From: Thiothrix winogradskyi
Lineage (GTDB): Bacteria > Pseudomonadota > Gammaproteobacteria > Thiotrichales > Thiotrichaceae
Direction: 5' to 3'
Length of the DNA: 64,000 nucleotides
Assembly (NCBI RefSeq): GCF_021650935.1
Contig: NZ_CP091244.1
Location: forward strand, 2,046,001-2,110,000
In this document: positions 26,127 to 35,668 of the stretch, one piece after another
Layout: every line of letters begins with the position of its first letter
How positions within the stretch are numbered: position 1 is the stretch's first letter
The notes under the pieces: model-generated
The model's input: the letters and a program-made list of their open reading frames with translations, nothing else
The model's database searches: none
Told to the model about the DNA's origin: nothing
Program-made: the position numbers and the translations under genes

Positions 26127-26950
26127 AAATCGGTAAGTACAATCAACTGCGCGTTACCAAACTCACCGGCTTTGGGGTGTATCTGGATGGCGGTAGTTAC
26201 GGCGAAATCCTCTTGCCCAAGCGTTATGTGCCGCAAGATTGTGCCGTCGACAGTTGGCTGGACGTGTTCATTTATCTGGATTCGGAAGACCGTTTGATCG
26301 CCACCACCGATAAGCCGCTGGCGGCGGTGGGGGAGGTGGCGTGCTTAACCGTGGTGGATGTGAATCGCGTCGGGGCGTTTTTGGATTGGGGTTTACCCAA
26401 AGATTTGCTGGTGCCGCGTCAAGAACAGGCGCATTTAATGCAGCAAGGGCAAGCTTACGTGGTGTGCGTGTATTTGGATGAGAAAACCGAAACCATTGTG
26501 GCTTCATCACGGTTGGATTTGTTTCTCAATGAATTCGGTGGGTCGTTTCAAGCGCGTCAGCCGGTGGAGCTAATGATTTACGAACGCACTGAACTGGGTT
26601 TCAAAGCGGTGATTGACGCGACGCATCTCGGCTTGCTGTATGCGAATGAAGTGTTTCAGCCTTTGCACATTGGGGAACGGGTGTCGGGATTTATTAAAGC
26701 GATTCGCCCCGATCAGAAAATTGATTTGATCCTGCAATTGCCAAGCCCAGTGGTAGAGGATGCCTTGGCGCAGAAAATTCTCGATCATTTGCAGGCGCGT
26801 GGCGGCAGTTCGACGTTTACCGATAAAAGTTCGCCGGAAGACATTTACCGTGAGTTTCAGGTGAGCAAGGCGCATTTCAAGCGGGCGATCGGTTTGCTGT
26901 ATAAGCAACAAAAGATTGTCATGGGTAAAGATCTGATTCGGCTTGCATGA
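26120..26950 (+). CDS. cvfB: CvfB/YitL family S1-domain RNA-binding protein
   Basis: 276 residues. Tandem S1-like OB folds begin with LRVTKLTGFGVYLDGG and GEILLPKRYVP, continue with VVDVNRVGAFLDWGLPKDLLVP, and end in a winged-helix C-terminus (SPEDIYREFQVSKAHFKRAIG). This is the CvfB arrangement (regulatory RNA-binding protein of Firmicutes and proteobacteria). It overlaps the sirtuin gene by 7 bp. Confidence 0.88.
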   Translation: MLKIGKYNQLRVTKLTGFGVYLDGGSYGEILLPKRYVPQDCAVDSWLDVFIYLDSEDRLIATTDKPLAAVGEVACLTVVDVNRVGAFLDWGLPKDLLVPRQEQAHLMQQGQAYVVCVYLDEKTETIVASSRLDLFLNEFGGSFQARQPVELMIYERTELGFKAVIDATHLGLLYANEVFQPLHIGERVSGFIKAIRPDQKIDLILQLPSPVVEDALAQKILDHLQARGGSSTFTDKSSPEDIYREFQVSKAHFKRAIGLLYKQQKIVMGKDLIRLA

Positions 26951-27015
26951 TAAATCCATTAAACGGTATCGTGCGGACACATTAATAACGATAGAGAACA
27001 GAGGAGAGCCAACCC

Positions 27016-29913
27016 ATGCAGCCAACCACCTACCTTTACGGGTTGATCGTTGTGATCGTCAGTTTATTGCTTAGCCCGCTATTGCAGCACTGGGTTGACC
27101 GACCTGTTGCCGTTTTCTTGTTGGTGTTGCCGTTTGTGCTGTTTAGTGCGGTGACGTTCCGGCGGGCGGGCTGTACGCGGGCGGATTGGCAGGCAGTGCG
27201 TCACCACGATGATTTGTGGTTGACGATCATGGGCAAGGCGGTTTTCTGGGGGATTTTACTGGCATTGTTGGCGATTTATCCGGCGCATTGGGTGTGGTTG
27301 GGGTTAAGCGTTATCGGCTTGTTGATTGGGATACAGATTGCACGAAATCTGTCCGCGACGCATATTGAAACGGGGCTGATTCCGGTCGGTGCGCTGGGGA
27401 TTATGGGCAGTATGATTGTATTGGGGTGGCAACTCTCGCCGCCATTGCTTGCTGCCTTATTGCTGTTTTTGGGCGTGATGGGCGGAATTTTTGTCGCACC
27501 CTTAAACGCTTTGCTGCGTTATCACGTGCCGGTGGCGCAACAGCCGAAAGCGACGGTGATTGATCACTTGGTGCAAAGTGTGGTGATGCTGGCGTTCGTC
27601 GGCGTGGCGGCGTTATTGGCTTGGCAGGGATTGGGAGATGCGTTGTTAATGACCATCCTCACCGTGACCACGGCGGCGGGGGCGTTGTATACGTTGTATC
27701 ACATGCCGCAATCGTTGTTGCGTTTTGTGTTTAGCCGTTTGTTTCGGGCGCGTTACCGCTTGAAAGTGTTGGGATTTGAACACCTGCCCGCATCCGGCGG
27801 CGTGTTATTGCTGGGCAATCACATCAGTTTCATCGACTGGGCACTGGTGCAAATGGCAAGCCCGCGTCAACTGCATTTCGTGATCGAAAAAGGCTATTAC
27901 GAACGCTGGTATTTAAAAAGTTTCCTCAACTGGTTCGGTGTCATTCCCATCAGCAGCGAGGCGAGTGCGGATTCGCTGGAAAAAGTCACGGAAATGCTCA
28001 AAGCGGGCGAGGTGGTGTGTTTATTCCCCGAAGGCACGATTAGCCGTACCGGGCAGTTATCCGAATTCAAGCGCGGTTATGAAAAAGCGGTGAAAGGCAC
28101 AGGTGCGGTAATTGTGCCGTTTTACCTGCACGGTTTGTGGGGCAGCCGGTTTTCGCGTTCCAGCGGCTTTTTGCGCGAAAATCGCCAGTCCGGTTTCAAG
28201 CGTGACATCGTGGTGTCGTTTGGTAAAGTCTTGCCGGAAACCATTCCCGCGCACGAATTGAAACAAAAGGTGTTTGATTTGTCGTTTGCATCGTGGGAAG
28301 CGTATTCACACCTGATCGACCCGATTCCGGTTAATTGGCTGCGGGCAGCAAAACGCATGAGTTTCCGCATGGCAGCGGCGGATGTGATCGGCGAACCCTT
28401 GAGCCATCACCGTTTTATGACGGCGGTATTCCGCTTTGCGGTGCTGATTAAAAAGCTTAGCCCGGAACAGAATATTGGCTTGTTATTGCCGACCAGCGCA
28501 GGCGGAGCGATTGCGAATATGGCAGTGCTGACGCTGGGCAAAACCATTGTGAATCTGAATTACACCGCCAGCGGCGAGTCGATTCATAGCGCGGTGCAAC
28601 AGGCGGGCTTGCAACGGGTTTACACTTCCAAGCGTTTTCTGGATAAGCTGAAAGAACGTGGAATTGATATTCCGGCGATTTTGCCCGATACCCCGCTGAC
28701 GTTTTTGGAAGATTTGAAGGCGGAAATCCCCAAACACCAATTGCTGACTACGCTGTTGATGGTGATGTTATTGCCAACCCGTTTGTTGCAATGGCTGTAC
28801 ATTCCGAAAATTGATTTGGATACGACGGCAGCGATTCTGTTTTCCAGCGGCAGCGAAGGTGCGCCCAAAGGCATTGAGCTTTCCCACCGCAATCTGGCGG
28901 TGAATGCGCGGCAGGTGGCGGATGCGCTGAATACGCTGGATAACGATGTAATCATGGGGACATTGCCGACTTTCCACGCCTTCGGTTTGCTGGCGAGCAC
29001 CCTGATGCCGTTGTCAGAAGGCATTCCGATTGTATGCCATCCTGACCCGACCGATGCGGTGAATATCGCCAAAGGTGTAGCGCGTTACGAGGCAACCTTG
29101 CTGTTTGGCACGGGGACGTTTTTGCGTTTGTATGCGAAAAATTCCCGCGTGCATCCGCTAATGTTCCAGTCCTTGCGCTACGTGGTCGCGGGAGCAGAAA
29201 AACTTGCGCCGGAAGTCCGCCGCTTATTCCTCGATAAATTCGGTAAGAAATTGCTGGAAGGTTATGGCGCAACCGAAACCTCACCCGTTGCCAGCGTGAA
29301 TTTGCCCGATCAGCTTGATACCCATTACTGGAAAGTGCAGGCAGCGAATAAAGAAGGCACGGTAGGTTTGCCATTGCCGGGAACGAGTTTCCGCATTGTT
29401 GACCCGAATACGTTGGAAACTTTGCCGACGGGTGCGGATGGCTTAATCCTGATCGGTGGCCCGCAAGTCATGAAAGGCTATTTGAATGCGCCGGAAAAAA
29501 CCGCGCAAGCGATTGCCGAATTCGACGGGCAACGTTGGTACAAAACCGGCGACAAGGGACATGTGGACGAAGATGGCTTCCTGACGATTGTTGACCGCTA
29601 TTCGCGCTTTGCCAAACTCGGCGGGGAAATGGTGAGTTTGACAGCGGTCGAACACCAAGTGCGGCAAATTTTGGGCGATGCGGAACTGGAATTGGTCGCG
29701 GTCAATTTGCCGGATGATAAAAAAGGCGAGAAGATCGTATTGCTGATGGCGGGAACCTATGACGAAGCGGCGGTAAAACGCAAGTTGTTGGATGGCGGCA
29801 TGAATGCACTGGCGATTCCCTCCACGATTCGCAGTCTGGCGGAAATTCCCAAGCTCGGCAGCGGCAAGACGGACTTTGGTTCAGCACGGCAGGTGGCTTT
29901 AAGTGTTGTCTAA
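27016..29913 (+). CDS. aas: Aas-like bifunctional acyltransferase / acyl-ACP synthetase
   Basis: 965 residues. An N-terminal membrane domain (about 1-230, six or more helices) precedes a PlsC acyltransferase with NHISFIDW (HX4D) and FPEGTISRTG. It is followed by an AMP-binding ligase (about 600-950) with the P-loop-like FSSGSEGAPKGIELSH, YGATET and KTGDKGHVDEDG. Aas remodels lysophospholipids (2-acyl-GPE) using acyl-ACP made from free fatty acids at the inner membrane. RBS GAGGAG precedes ATG 27016. Confidence 0.9.
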   Translation: MQPTTYLYGLIVVIVSLLLSPLLQHWVDRPVAVFLLVLPFVLFSAVTFRRAGCTRADWQAVRHHDDLWLTIMGKAVFWGILLALLAIYPAHWVWLGLSVIGLLIGIQIARNLSATHIETGLIPVGALGIMGSMIVLGWQLSPPLLAALLLFLGVMGGIFVAPLNALLRYHVPVAQQPKATVIDHLVQSVVMLAFVGVAALLAWQGLGDALLMTILTVTTAAGALYTLYHMPQSLLRFVFSRLFRARYRLKVLGFEHLPASGGVLLLGNHISFIDWALVQMASPRQLHFVIEKGYYERWYLKSFLNWFGVIPISSEASADSLEKVTEMLKAGEVVCLFPEGTISRTGQLSEFKRGYEKAVKGTGAVIVPFYLHGLWGSRFSRSSGFLRENRQSGFKRDIVVSFGKVLPETIPAHELKQKVFDLSFASWEAYSHLIDPIPVNWLRAAKRMSFRMAAADVIGEPLSHHRFMTAVFRFAVLIKKLSPEQNIGLLLPTSAGGAIANMAVLTLGKTIVNLNYTASGESIHSAVQQAGLQRVYTSKRFLDKLKERGIDIPAILPDTPLTFLEDLKAEIPKHQLLTTLLMVMLLPTRLLQWLYIPKIDLDTTAAILFSSGSEGAPKGIELSHRNLAVNARQVADALNTLDNDVIMGTLPTFHAFGLLASTLMPLSEGIPIVCHPDPTDAVNIAKGVARYEATLLFGTGTFLRLYAKNSRVHPLMFQSLRYVVAGAEKLAPEVRRLFLDKFGKKLLEGYGATETSPVASVNLPDQLDTHYWKVQAANKEGTVGLPLPGTSFRIVDPNTLETLPTGADGLILIGGPQVMKGYLNAPEKTAQAIAEFDGQRWYKTGDKGHVDEDGFLTIVDRYSRFAKLGGEMVSLTAVEHQVRQILGDAELELVAVNLPDDKKGEKIVLLMAGTYDEAAVKRKLLDGGMNALAIPSTIRSLAEIPKLGSGKTDFGSARQVALSVV

Positions 29914-30027
29914 TACCGTGAGCCGCTTATCGTTCAAATGCGCGGGAATGGAACAGGTTTTTGCGTCTTACGGCAGTGGGGCAACTATACTTGGGGCAAT
30001 TTTACTATTCCTCAAAGGAGTTCCCCG

Positions 30028-30717
30028 ATGCTAAAAGTCAGAAATGTCGATCCATTGCAAGCGATTCAATGGTTTAAGCAGGGTTGGCAGGTGTTTATGT
30101 CGAATCCCGCGAATTGGGCGCTGATGGGTTTATTGTTCGGTATCATTGTTTTGGTGTCGAGTATGTTGCCGTTCATCGGTGGGGTGGTATTGAATTTGCT
30201 GGTGCCGATTTTAACAGCAGGGATGCTACAAGCAGTCAAAAATGCCCAAGCGGGTACTCCCGTAGAAATCACCGATGTATTTGGTATGTTTAAAGATGAA
30301 CCAAAGCGTAACCAGTTATTGATCGTGGGGGCGCTGATGTTAGGCGGTGGCTTGGTGGCTGCGGTATTGAGTACGCTATTCATCGGTAGCGCTATTCAAG
30401 TGGATGAGCTGACCGGGTTGCCGAGTTTCAACTTGGGGCTGAGTGCCTTGTTATTCATGTTTGTGGTGGTGATTTTCTTAGGCATGTTGTTTACGTTCGC
30501 ACCAGCATTGGTGATTTTTAAGGGCATGAGTGCGATTGATGCGGTCAAAGGGAGCTTGCAAGGCACGTTGGCGAATGTTTTACCTTTCGTGGTGTTTGTC
30601 TTGTTTTATGCCGCGTTGGCGTTTGTAGCTTCGATTCCTTTCATGCTGGGCTTTTTGGTGCTGATTCCGGTAATGATGGGCGCGGTGTATGCCGCTTACA
30701 AGGATATTTTTGGATGA
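30028..30717 (+). CDS. BPSS1780-family membrane protein
   Basis: 229 residues from ATG 30028 (AAAGGAG upstream). About six hydrophobic segments follow a short cytoplasmic N-terminus with a WFKQGWQVFMSNP motif, typical of the BPSS1780/YciC-like family whose role is unknown. It overlaps the aldo/keto reductase start by four bases (ATGATG around 30714), so the two are translated together. Confidence 0.75.
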   Translation: MLKVRNVDPLQAIQWFKQGWQVFMSNPANWALMGLLFGIIVLVSSMLPFIGGVVLNLLVPILTAGMLQAVKNAQAGTPVEITDVFGMFKDEPKRNQLLIVGALMLGGGLVAAVLSTLFIGSAIQVDELTGLPSFNLGLSALLFMFVVVIFLGMLFTFAPALVIFKGMSAIDAVKGSLQGTLANVLPFVVFVLFYAALAFVASIPFMLGFLVLIPVMMGAVYAAYKDIFG

Positions 30718-31514
30718 TGGAAAAGCGTCTGGTGGCGAACACGGGCATTGCGGTGAGTCCTCTAGGGTTGGGAACGGTGAAGTTCGGGCGCAATCAGGGG
30801 GTGAAATACCCGCAAGGCTTTGAATTGCCGACGGATCGCGAGGTGCGGGAATTGCTCGCGCTGGCGTTCGATCTTGGGATTAACTTGCTGGATACCGCGC
30901 CCGCTTACGGCTTGAGTGAAGCGCGTATCGGCAAGTTATTGCCGAATGCTCGCCATGAGTGGGTGATTGAAACCAAAGTGGGGGAACGGTTTGTTGATGG
31001 CGAATCCCACTTTGATTTCAGCGCCACAGGGACGCGCCAGAGCGTGGAAAACAGCTTACGTTTGCTGAAAACCGATTACCTCGACATGGTGCTGATTCAT
31101 TCGGACGGGGATGATGTGCGGATTTTGCGCGAGGAAGCGGTGCTGGATACGCTGTTAACCATGCAGCAGCAAGGCTGGATTCGCACGGTGGGGATTTCCT
31201 CCAAAACCGTGGAAGGCGCATTGCTGGCGTATGAATTCGGCTGTGATGTGGTGATGGCGGCTTACAATCCAGTGTATACCGATGAATTGCCAGTGCTGGA
31301 AGCGGCAGCGGCGCAACACAAAGCGGTGCTGGTGAAAAAAGCTTTTGCCAGCGGGCATTTGGATAAGTTGGGCGCGAAAAACGGCAATCCGGTGGAACAA
31401 GCGCTGGCGTTTATTTTTGCCCAGCAAGGTGTTACTAGCGTGGTGCTGGGGACGTTGAATCCCAAGCACTTGCGGGACAATGTGGCAATTGCTACGGCTT
31501 TGTTGGACGAATGA
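30714..31514 (+). CDS. Aldo/keto reductase
   Basis: 266 residues. The catalytic region is typical of the AKR family: FDLGINLLDTAPAYG (Asp and Tyr), VIETKVGE (Lys), and MVLIHSDGDD (His). It ends in a short segment with QGVTSVVLGTLNPKHL that resembles the phosphate-binding loop. The family reduces aldehydes or ketones with NADPH; the substrate is unknown. It is coupled to the preceding BPSS1780-like gene. Confidence 0.85.
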   Translation: MMEKRLVANTGIAVSPLGLGTVKFGRNQGVKYPQGFELPTDREVRELLALAFDLGINLLDTAPAYGLSEARIGKLLPNARHEWVIETKVGERFVDGESHFDFSATGTRQSVENSLRLLKTDYLDMVLIHSDGDDVRILREEAVLDTLLTMQQQGWIRTVGISSKTVEGALLAYEFGCDVVMAAYNPVYTDELPVLEAAAAQHKAVLVKKAFASGHLDKLGAKNGNPVEQALAFIFAQQGVTSVVLGTLNPKHLRDNVAIATALLDE

Positions 31515-31538
31515 GGCGGTCGTGTTTTTTGCTGAGTT

Positions 31539-32303
31539 CTAGCCCAAACCAGTGTTCTTATAACGTTGGATTTCGAGCAACTTGGCGTATTTCAGGTAAG
31601 ACCCCAGCGCATTCAATAGTGAGATGGTGAAGCCGTCAAAGCCGCAGCCAATACCGCCTTTGAGCAAATAGTTTTTCAGGAAAGCTCCCAAGCCATGCAG
31701 TGGCGGCGACCAGACGCTAACACGCCGTTGGCTGGTGGCATTGTCGAGTGCGTATTGGGTGGAATACTTATTCAGCTTGTGCAGCATGTCGTGATAGTTG
31801 GTGTAGGAATAATGCCGAATGTGCGATTTCAGTGCGGTATGCGCGGTGCTTTCGACTTTTTCATGGCATTGCGCATTGGAAAAACGCACTTTCTCACGGT
31901 TGAATAAGCGCCGCACATGATCGGGATACCATGAGGTGCAGCGTATCCATTTGTCATGAAACAGGTTTTTGCGGCGAAACGCATAGGTGTCATACGCGCT
32001 ATTGGCTAAGTCTAACGCTTGAATGTCGCTGATGGCATCCGCCTCCAAACGTTCATCCGCATCCAAACTCAGTACCCATGCATGTTGGCAGTGGTCTACG
32101 CCGTAGTTTTTCTGTGGGCCGTAGCCGAGGAATGCTTGCGAATACACCTTCGCACCCAGTTCGGTGGCAATGGCTACGGTGTCATCGCTGCTGAGGGAGT
32201 CAATCACGATGACTTCATCACAGACTTGCCACAGCGATTCAAGGCAGGCGCGAATGTGTTTGGCTTCGTTGTAGGTGATGACTAAGCCGCTAATTTTGGT
32301 CAT
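31539..32303 (-). CDS. GT2 glycosyltransferase, WaaE/KdtX-like (LPS core)
   Basis: 254 residues. GT-A motifs SGLVITYNEAKHIRACLESL and VLSLDADERL (DxD-type) are present. The GYGPQKNYGVDH segment and the C-terminal GGIGCGFDGFTISLLNALGSYLKYAKL are typical of LPS core beta-1,4-glucosyltransferases (WaaE/KdtX). It overlaps the GT9 gene by 14 bp and closes a three-gene operon with it and the O-antigen ligase gene. The LPS-core role is supported by context with kdtA and kdkA nearby. Confidence 0.85.
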   Translation of the reverse strand: MTKISGLVITYNEAKHIRACLESLWQVCDEVIVIDSLSSDDTVAIATELGAKVYSQAFLGYGPQKNYGVDHCQHAWVLSLDADERLEADAISDIQALDLANSAYDTYAFRRKNLFHDKWIRCTSWYPDHVRRLFNREKVRFSNAQCHEKVESTAHTALKSHIRHYSYTNYHDMLHKLNKYSTQYALDNATSQRRVSVWSPPLHGLGAFLKNYLLKGGIGCGFDGFTISLLNALGSYLKYAKLLEIQRYKNTGLG

Positions 32304-33399
32304 GAATGCTCTCTTGATGATGGTGGTTTAGCCAATGGCTGACAGCGGCGTTTATGGTAGCGGGATTTATCCGTGACAGGCATTCGCTATTGCCATTTTG
32401 ATCGTTACAACCGGCTTTGCCACAGGGTACGCACGGCATATCAGCTTGAAAAATGGTGATATTGCCGTAGGTTTGTTGCGCTTGGCTGTGTGTTGCTGCG
32501 GTTTGCAACGCATTATTCCAAGGCGACCAAATAGGTAGCAGCGTAGGCCCGAAAATCGCGAAAATAGGCTTGTCCTGCGCGGCAGCAATGTGCATGTTCA
32601 GGGTATCCCCGCCCACATAAGCCAGTGCCTGTTCACTTAATGCGATGTACTCCTCCATGCTGGTTGCACCTATCCAGTCATGCACATTGGGTAATACCGG
32701 CAGGTTGGCTTTAATGTGTAAATCCAACGGTGTTTTTGCGCCCGTGACAATAATCGCAATGCCGAGTTGACTGAGTTTACCGAGCAATGCATGGCGCAGG
32801 GCTTCTGGATAAACCTTGTAACCATGTTGTGCTGATGGGTGAAAAATCAGGAATTGTTTGATGTTCGCGGCACGCAATTTTGCTTGCATGGTGTCGTGCG
32901 CTGTTGCGCTGTAATGCACTTTACAGGCAACTTTGCCAACAGGAATCCCTAGTAAACGCAGCGGTTCAAGGTTATTTAAGATCATGTGCCGGTGTGGACT
33001 GAGCAGATAGTAATGGTTGAGCAGGCGTTTCTTCCACCAATTTTTGCTGGCTTCAACGTCAATCGCACTCATGGCTGTGCGTCCACTAAGACGGGCATAC
33101 AAGACACTGCTATCCGTAGTTGTGAGTGAAATGGCAAGATCATAGCGTTGGTACAATGTGCGCACGAGTTTCCAGTGCTGCTGCAAACGTGCCCATAACG
33201 GTAGTTTTTTCCATTGATACGAGTAGACATGAATCTGACGAATCGGGCGCAAGGCTTTGGCAATTGCCAAGGTGTCATCATTCACCAGCAAATCAATGTC
33301 GACTCCCTCATAATGGTCTCGTAAATGCTGAATCAATGGAGACGTTAATAGGACATCACCATTGACCCGGCGAATAATAATGAGGATTTGTTTAACCAT
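32290..33399 (-). CDS. GT9 heptosyltransferase-like glycosyltransferase
   Basis: 369 residues from ATG 33399 (a start four codons upstream is possible). The N-terminus QILIIIRRVNGDVLLTSPLI and the C-terminal GGDTLNMHIAAAQDKPIFAIFGPT match ADP-heptose:LPS heptosyltransferases, with the D.LNMHIAA motif. The sequence near CVPCGKAGCNDQNGNSECL has conserved cysteines seen in WaaQ/RfaQ-like proteins. It overlaps waaL by 8 bp. The exact acceptor cannot be assigned. Confidence 0.83.
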   Translation of the reverse strand: MVKQILIIIRRVNGDVLLTSPLIQHLRDHYEGVDIDLLVNDDTLAIAKALRPIRQIHVYSYQWKKLPLWARLQQHWKLVRTLYQRYDLAISLTTTDSSVLYARLSGRTAMSAIDVEASKNWWKKRLLNHYYLLSPHRHMILNNLEPLRLLGIPVGKVACKVHYSATAHDTMQAKLRAANIKQFLIFHPSAQHGYKVYPEALRHALLGKLSQLGIAIIVTGAKTPLDLHIKANLPVLPNVHDWIGATSMEEYIALSEQALAYVGGDTLNMHIAAAQDKPIFAIFGPTLLPIWSPWNNALQTAATHSQAQQTYGNITIFQADMPCVPCGKAGCNDQNGNSECLSRINPATINAAVSHWLNHHHQESIHDQN

Positions 33400-34639
33400 G
33401 CCGCTGCCCATATTCCGTGTATAACAGCGCTCCTAGCGATAAGAAAAGCAAGCTGAGGTAATGATCCATAATGTAGCCATCGGTAAAAAAAATCACACCG
33501 TAAAAAACTGGAAACGCCAGCATAACCGGTTTAAGTGGGCTGTCGGACTGCCGATAGTGGCGTAACATGGTATAAAACAGGTAAAGCAGTACACCTAAAC
33601 CCAATATTCCAAATTGTACCAATTCTTGTATATACACATTATGCGAATGTTTCAGCTCTTCGCCGCGTGTGGCTTCGGGAAAGTTTTGTTGATTCACACG
33701 GCGGTATTCCTGCCGGTAATCCCCTGTGCCTACGCCGAAAACGGGGTTTTCTTTAATAATTTCAATGGAATTTAAGAGCATAATGACCCTTAGCCCTACG
33801 CTGGAATTGGGTTCTTGTTGATAGTGTTTCACCTCGTGGATCGCCTGATTGACGCGCTCTTGTACCACGGGGCTGAACAGGTAGGCAGCGGGTGCTAAAG
33901 TCATGAGCAATAAGCCGCTCAGTAATACAGATTTCAGCAATTGCCCTTGGTAATACTGAAAAACAAATAAGGCAAGCAACACCAGAAAGACCAGTTGCCC
34001 CATACGCCCTTCAGTAAGGAACATATTAAGACCCATGATAATGAAGAGTACGATACCAATTGTTTTGAGTGTTACCGATAAATCTTTACGTAAAAATACA
34101 GCATACAGTAATAAGTAGAGAGTGAAGGCTAAAATGGGGTTATAAACAATATGGCTAACAAAGGGGGTCGTGTCATCGCTGTTTTCTAAGCGCAAGACGC
34201 TGTAATGAGGCAGTACGTCAAGGTATAGACCGTAAGAAATGCCGACGGCTATCAGCATCGCGAGTATCAACGCAGTAAAATAATGCGGAATGTGTTGTGG
34301 GCGCACAACGGTCATTAATATTGGCAGCATGAGGTACTCGACCTCTTTTTTTAGAATAAACCTAGCGCCTCCCCAGTCGCTTGTCCACAATAGCCCCACA
34401 AAGTGCAATCCCACAAAGGCGATAGCTGCCCATGCAACTGGATTGTTCTTGATTTTATTGAACTTTTTTGCGAAATCACCTTCGATTAACCACAGTATTA
34501 GTATCAGGAATAGCAGGGCGTTACCGATAGCCATGCTCATGGTAAAGGTGAAGATTAGCGCAATAAGTAACCAAGAGTTGATATTTCCAAGCTGCGATTG
34601 CCAGCGTTTAAATCCATTTAAGCTTGTATTTTTTATCAT
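33392..34639 (-). CDS. O-antigen ligase family protein (Wzy/WaaL-like)
   Basis: 415 residues from ATG 34639. About ten membrane helices; the large periplasmic loop contains NPVFGVGTGDYRQEYR, then FPEATRGEELKHSHNVYIQELVQFG, with the H-S-HN pattern conserved in O-antigen ligases (Wzy_C). Such proteins join O-polysaccharide or a sugar unit to lipid A-core in the periplasm. It is first in the leftward operon waaL-GT9-GT2. Confidence 0.82.
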   Translation of the reverse strand: MIKNTSLNGFKRWQSQLGNINSWLLIALIFTFTMSMAIGNALLFLILILWLIEGDFAKKFNKIKNNPVAWAAIAFVGLHFVGLLWTSDWGGARFILKKEVEYLMLPILMTVVRPQHIPHYFTALILAMLIAVGISYGLYLDVLPHYSVLRLENSDDTTPFVSHIVYNPILAFTLYLLLYAVFLRKDLSVTLKTIGIVLFIIMGLNMFLTEGRMGQLVFLVLLALFVFQYYQGQLLKSVLLSGLLLMTLAPAAYLFSPVVQERVNQAIHEVKHYQQEPNSSVGLRVIMLLNSIEIIKENPVFGVGTGDYRQEYRRVNQQNFPEATRGEELKHSHNVYIQELVQFGILGLGVLLYLFYTMLRHYRQSDSPLKPVMLAFPVFYGVIFFTDGYIMDHYLSLLFLSLGALLYTEYGQRHG

Positions 34640-34756
34640 GTTAGTTGTTTCATTCCTCGCTTTATGCTGATGCTGACCGTGCCTTGTCACAGAAAAGCAG
34701 GCAAAATTAGGAAGAAAAGTTTACCATAAGCAGCCGCAAACACTACTAAACCGAAC

Positions 34757-35668
34757 GTGGAAACAACGATTCAACACACTTTTTTATCCCCGCGTTACTG
34801 GCCCACATGGTTAGGGCTGGGGTGTTTATGGCTGGTTGTCCAGTTGCCTTGGCAGTTGCAAATGTGGCTGGGTAAAGTGTTGGGGCTATTAATGTTCCAT
34901 GCGCTGCCACGACGACGTGCTATCAGTCGAACCAATTTGGAACTGGCTTTCCCCAACCATTCTGCCGCCGAACGTGAACAACTTAATCGGTCGCATTTTA
35001 TTTCCTTAGGGCGTGGTCTGTTTGAATTGGGTTTGAGCTGGTGGGGCAATCTGGAACGTTTAAACCAACGCACCAGGATCGAAGGCATGGAACATTTGCA
35101 AGCCGCGTTGCAACGGGGGGGCGTGGTGTTGCTGAGTGCGCATTTTACCAGTTTGGAACTGGGGGGGCGCTTGTTGGCGCAATATTTCCCCTTGCATGTG
35201 GTATACCGCCCGCATCGTAATCCGCTGATTGAATTACGGACCACGCGCTTACGGGCGCAGCGTTACGGTAAAGCGATTCCGCGTGACAATATCCGTGACA
35301 TGATCCGCAGTTTGCACCAGGGATTTGCCGTCTGGTATGCACAGGATCAAAACTTCGGGCGTAAAAATTCGGTATTTGTGCCGTTTTTTGGTGTGCCAGC
35401 CGCAACCAATACCGCAACTAGCCGTTTGGCAGCGTTAGGTAAGGCGCAAGTGGTGCCGTTTTTTACGATGCGTACTGAAACGGGCTATTTGTTACGGTTT
35501 TTACCGGCTTTGAAAGCGTTTCCGAGTGATTCGGTGCTGGCGGATACCACCTTAATTAATCAACTGATTGAACAGCAGGTGCGTGAGTTTCCGGCGCAGT
35601 ATTTGTGGACACATCGGCGTTATAAAGATAAGCCGGAAGGCGGGCATCGTTATGATGATCGTTTATAA
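34757..35668 (+). CDS. lpxL: Lipid A biosynthesis acyltransferase (LpxL/HtrB-like)
   Basis: 303 residues with one N-terminal membrane helix (residues 18-45). The HX4E/D signature is seen as LLSAHFTSLELGGRLL, and ARYWPTWLG-type and YRPHRNP motifs are present. These enzymes add a secondary lauroyl chain to Kdo2-lipid A at the inner membrane. Its 3' end overlaps the start of kdtA by 17 bp, so the two are translated together. Confidence 0.88.
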   Translation: METTIQHTFLSPRYWPTWLGLGCLWLVVQLPWQLQMWLGKVLGLLMFHALPRRRAISRTNLELAFPNHSAAEREQLNRSHFISLGRGLFELGLSWWGNLERLNQRTRIEGMEHLQAALQRGGVVLLSAHFTSLELGGRLLAQYFPLHVVYRPHRNPLIELRTTRLRAQRYGKAIPRDNIRDMIRSLHQGFAVWYAQDQNFGRKNSVFVPFFGVPAATNTATSRLAALGKAQVVPFFTMRTETGYLLRFLPALKAFPSDSVLADTTLINQLIEQQVREFPAQYLWTHRRYKDKPEGGHRYDDRL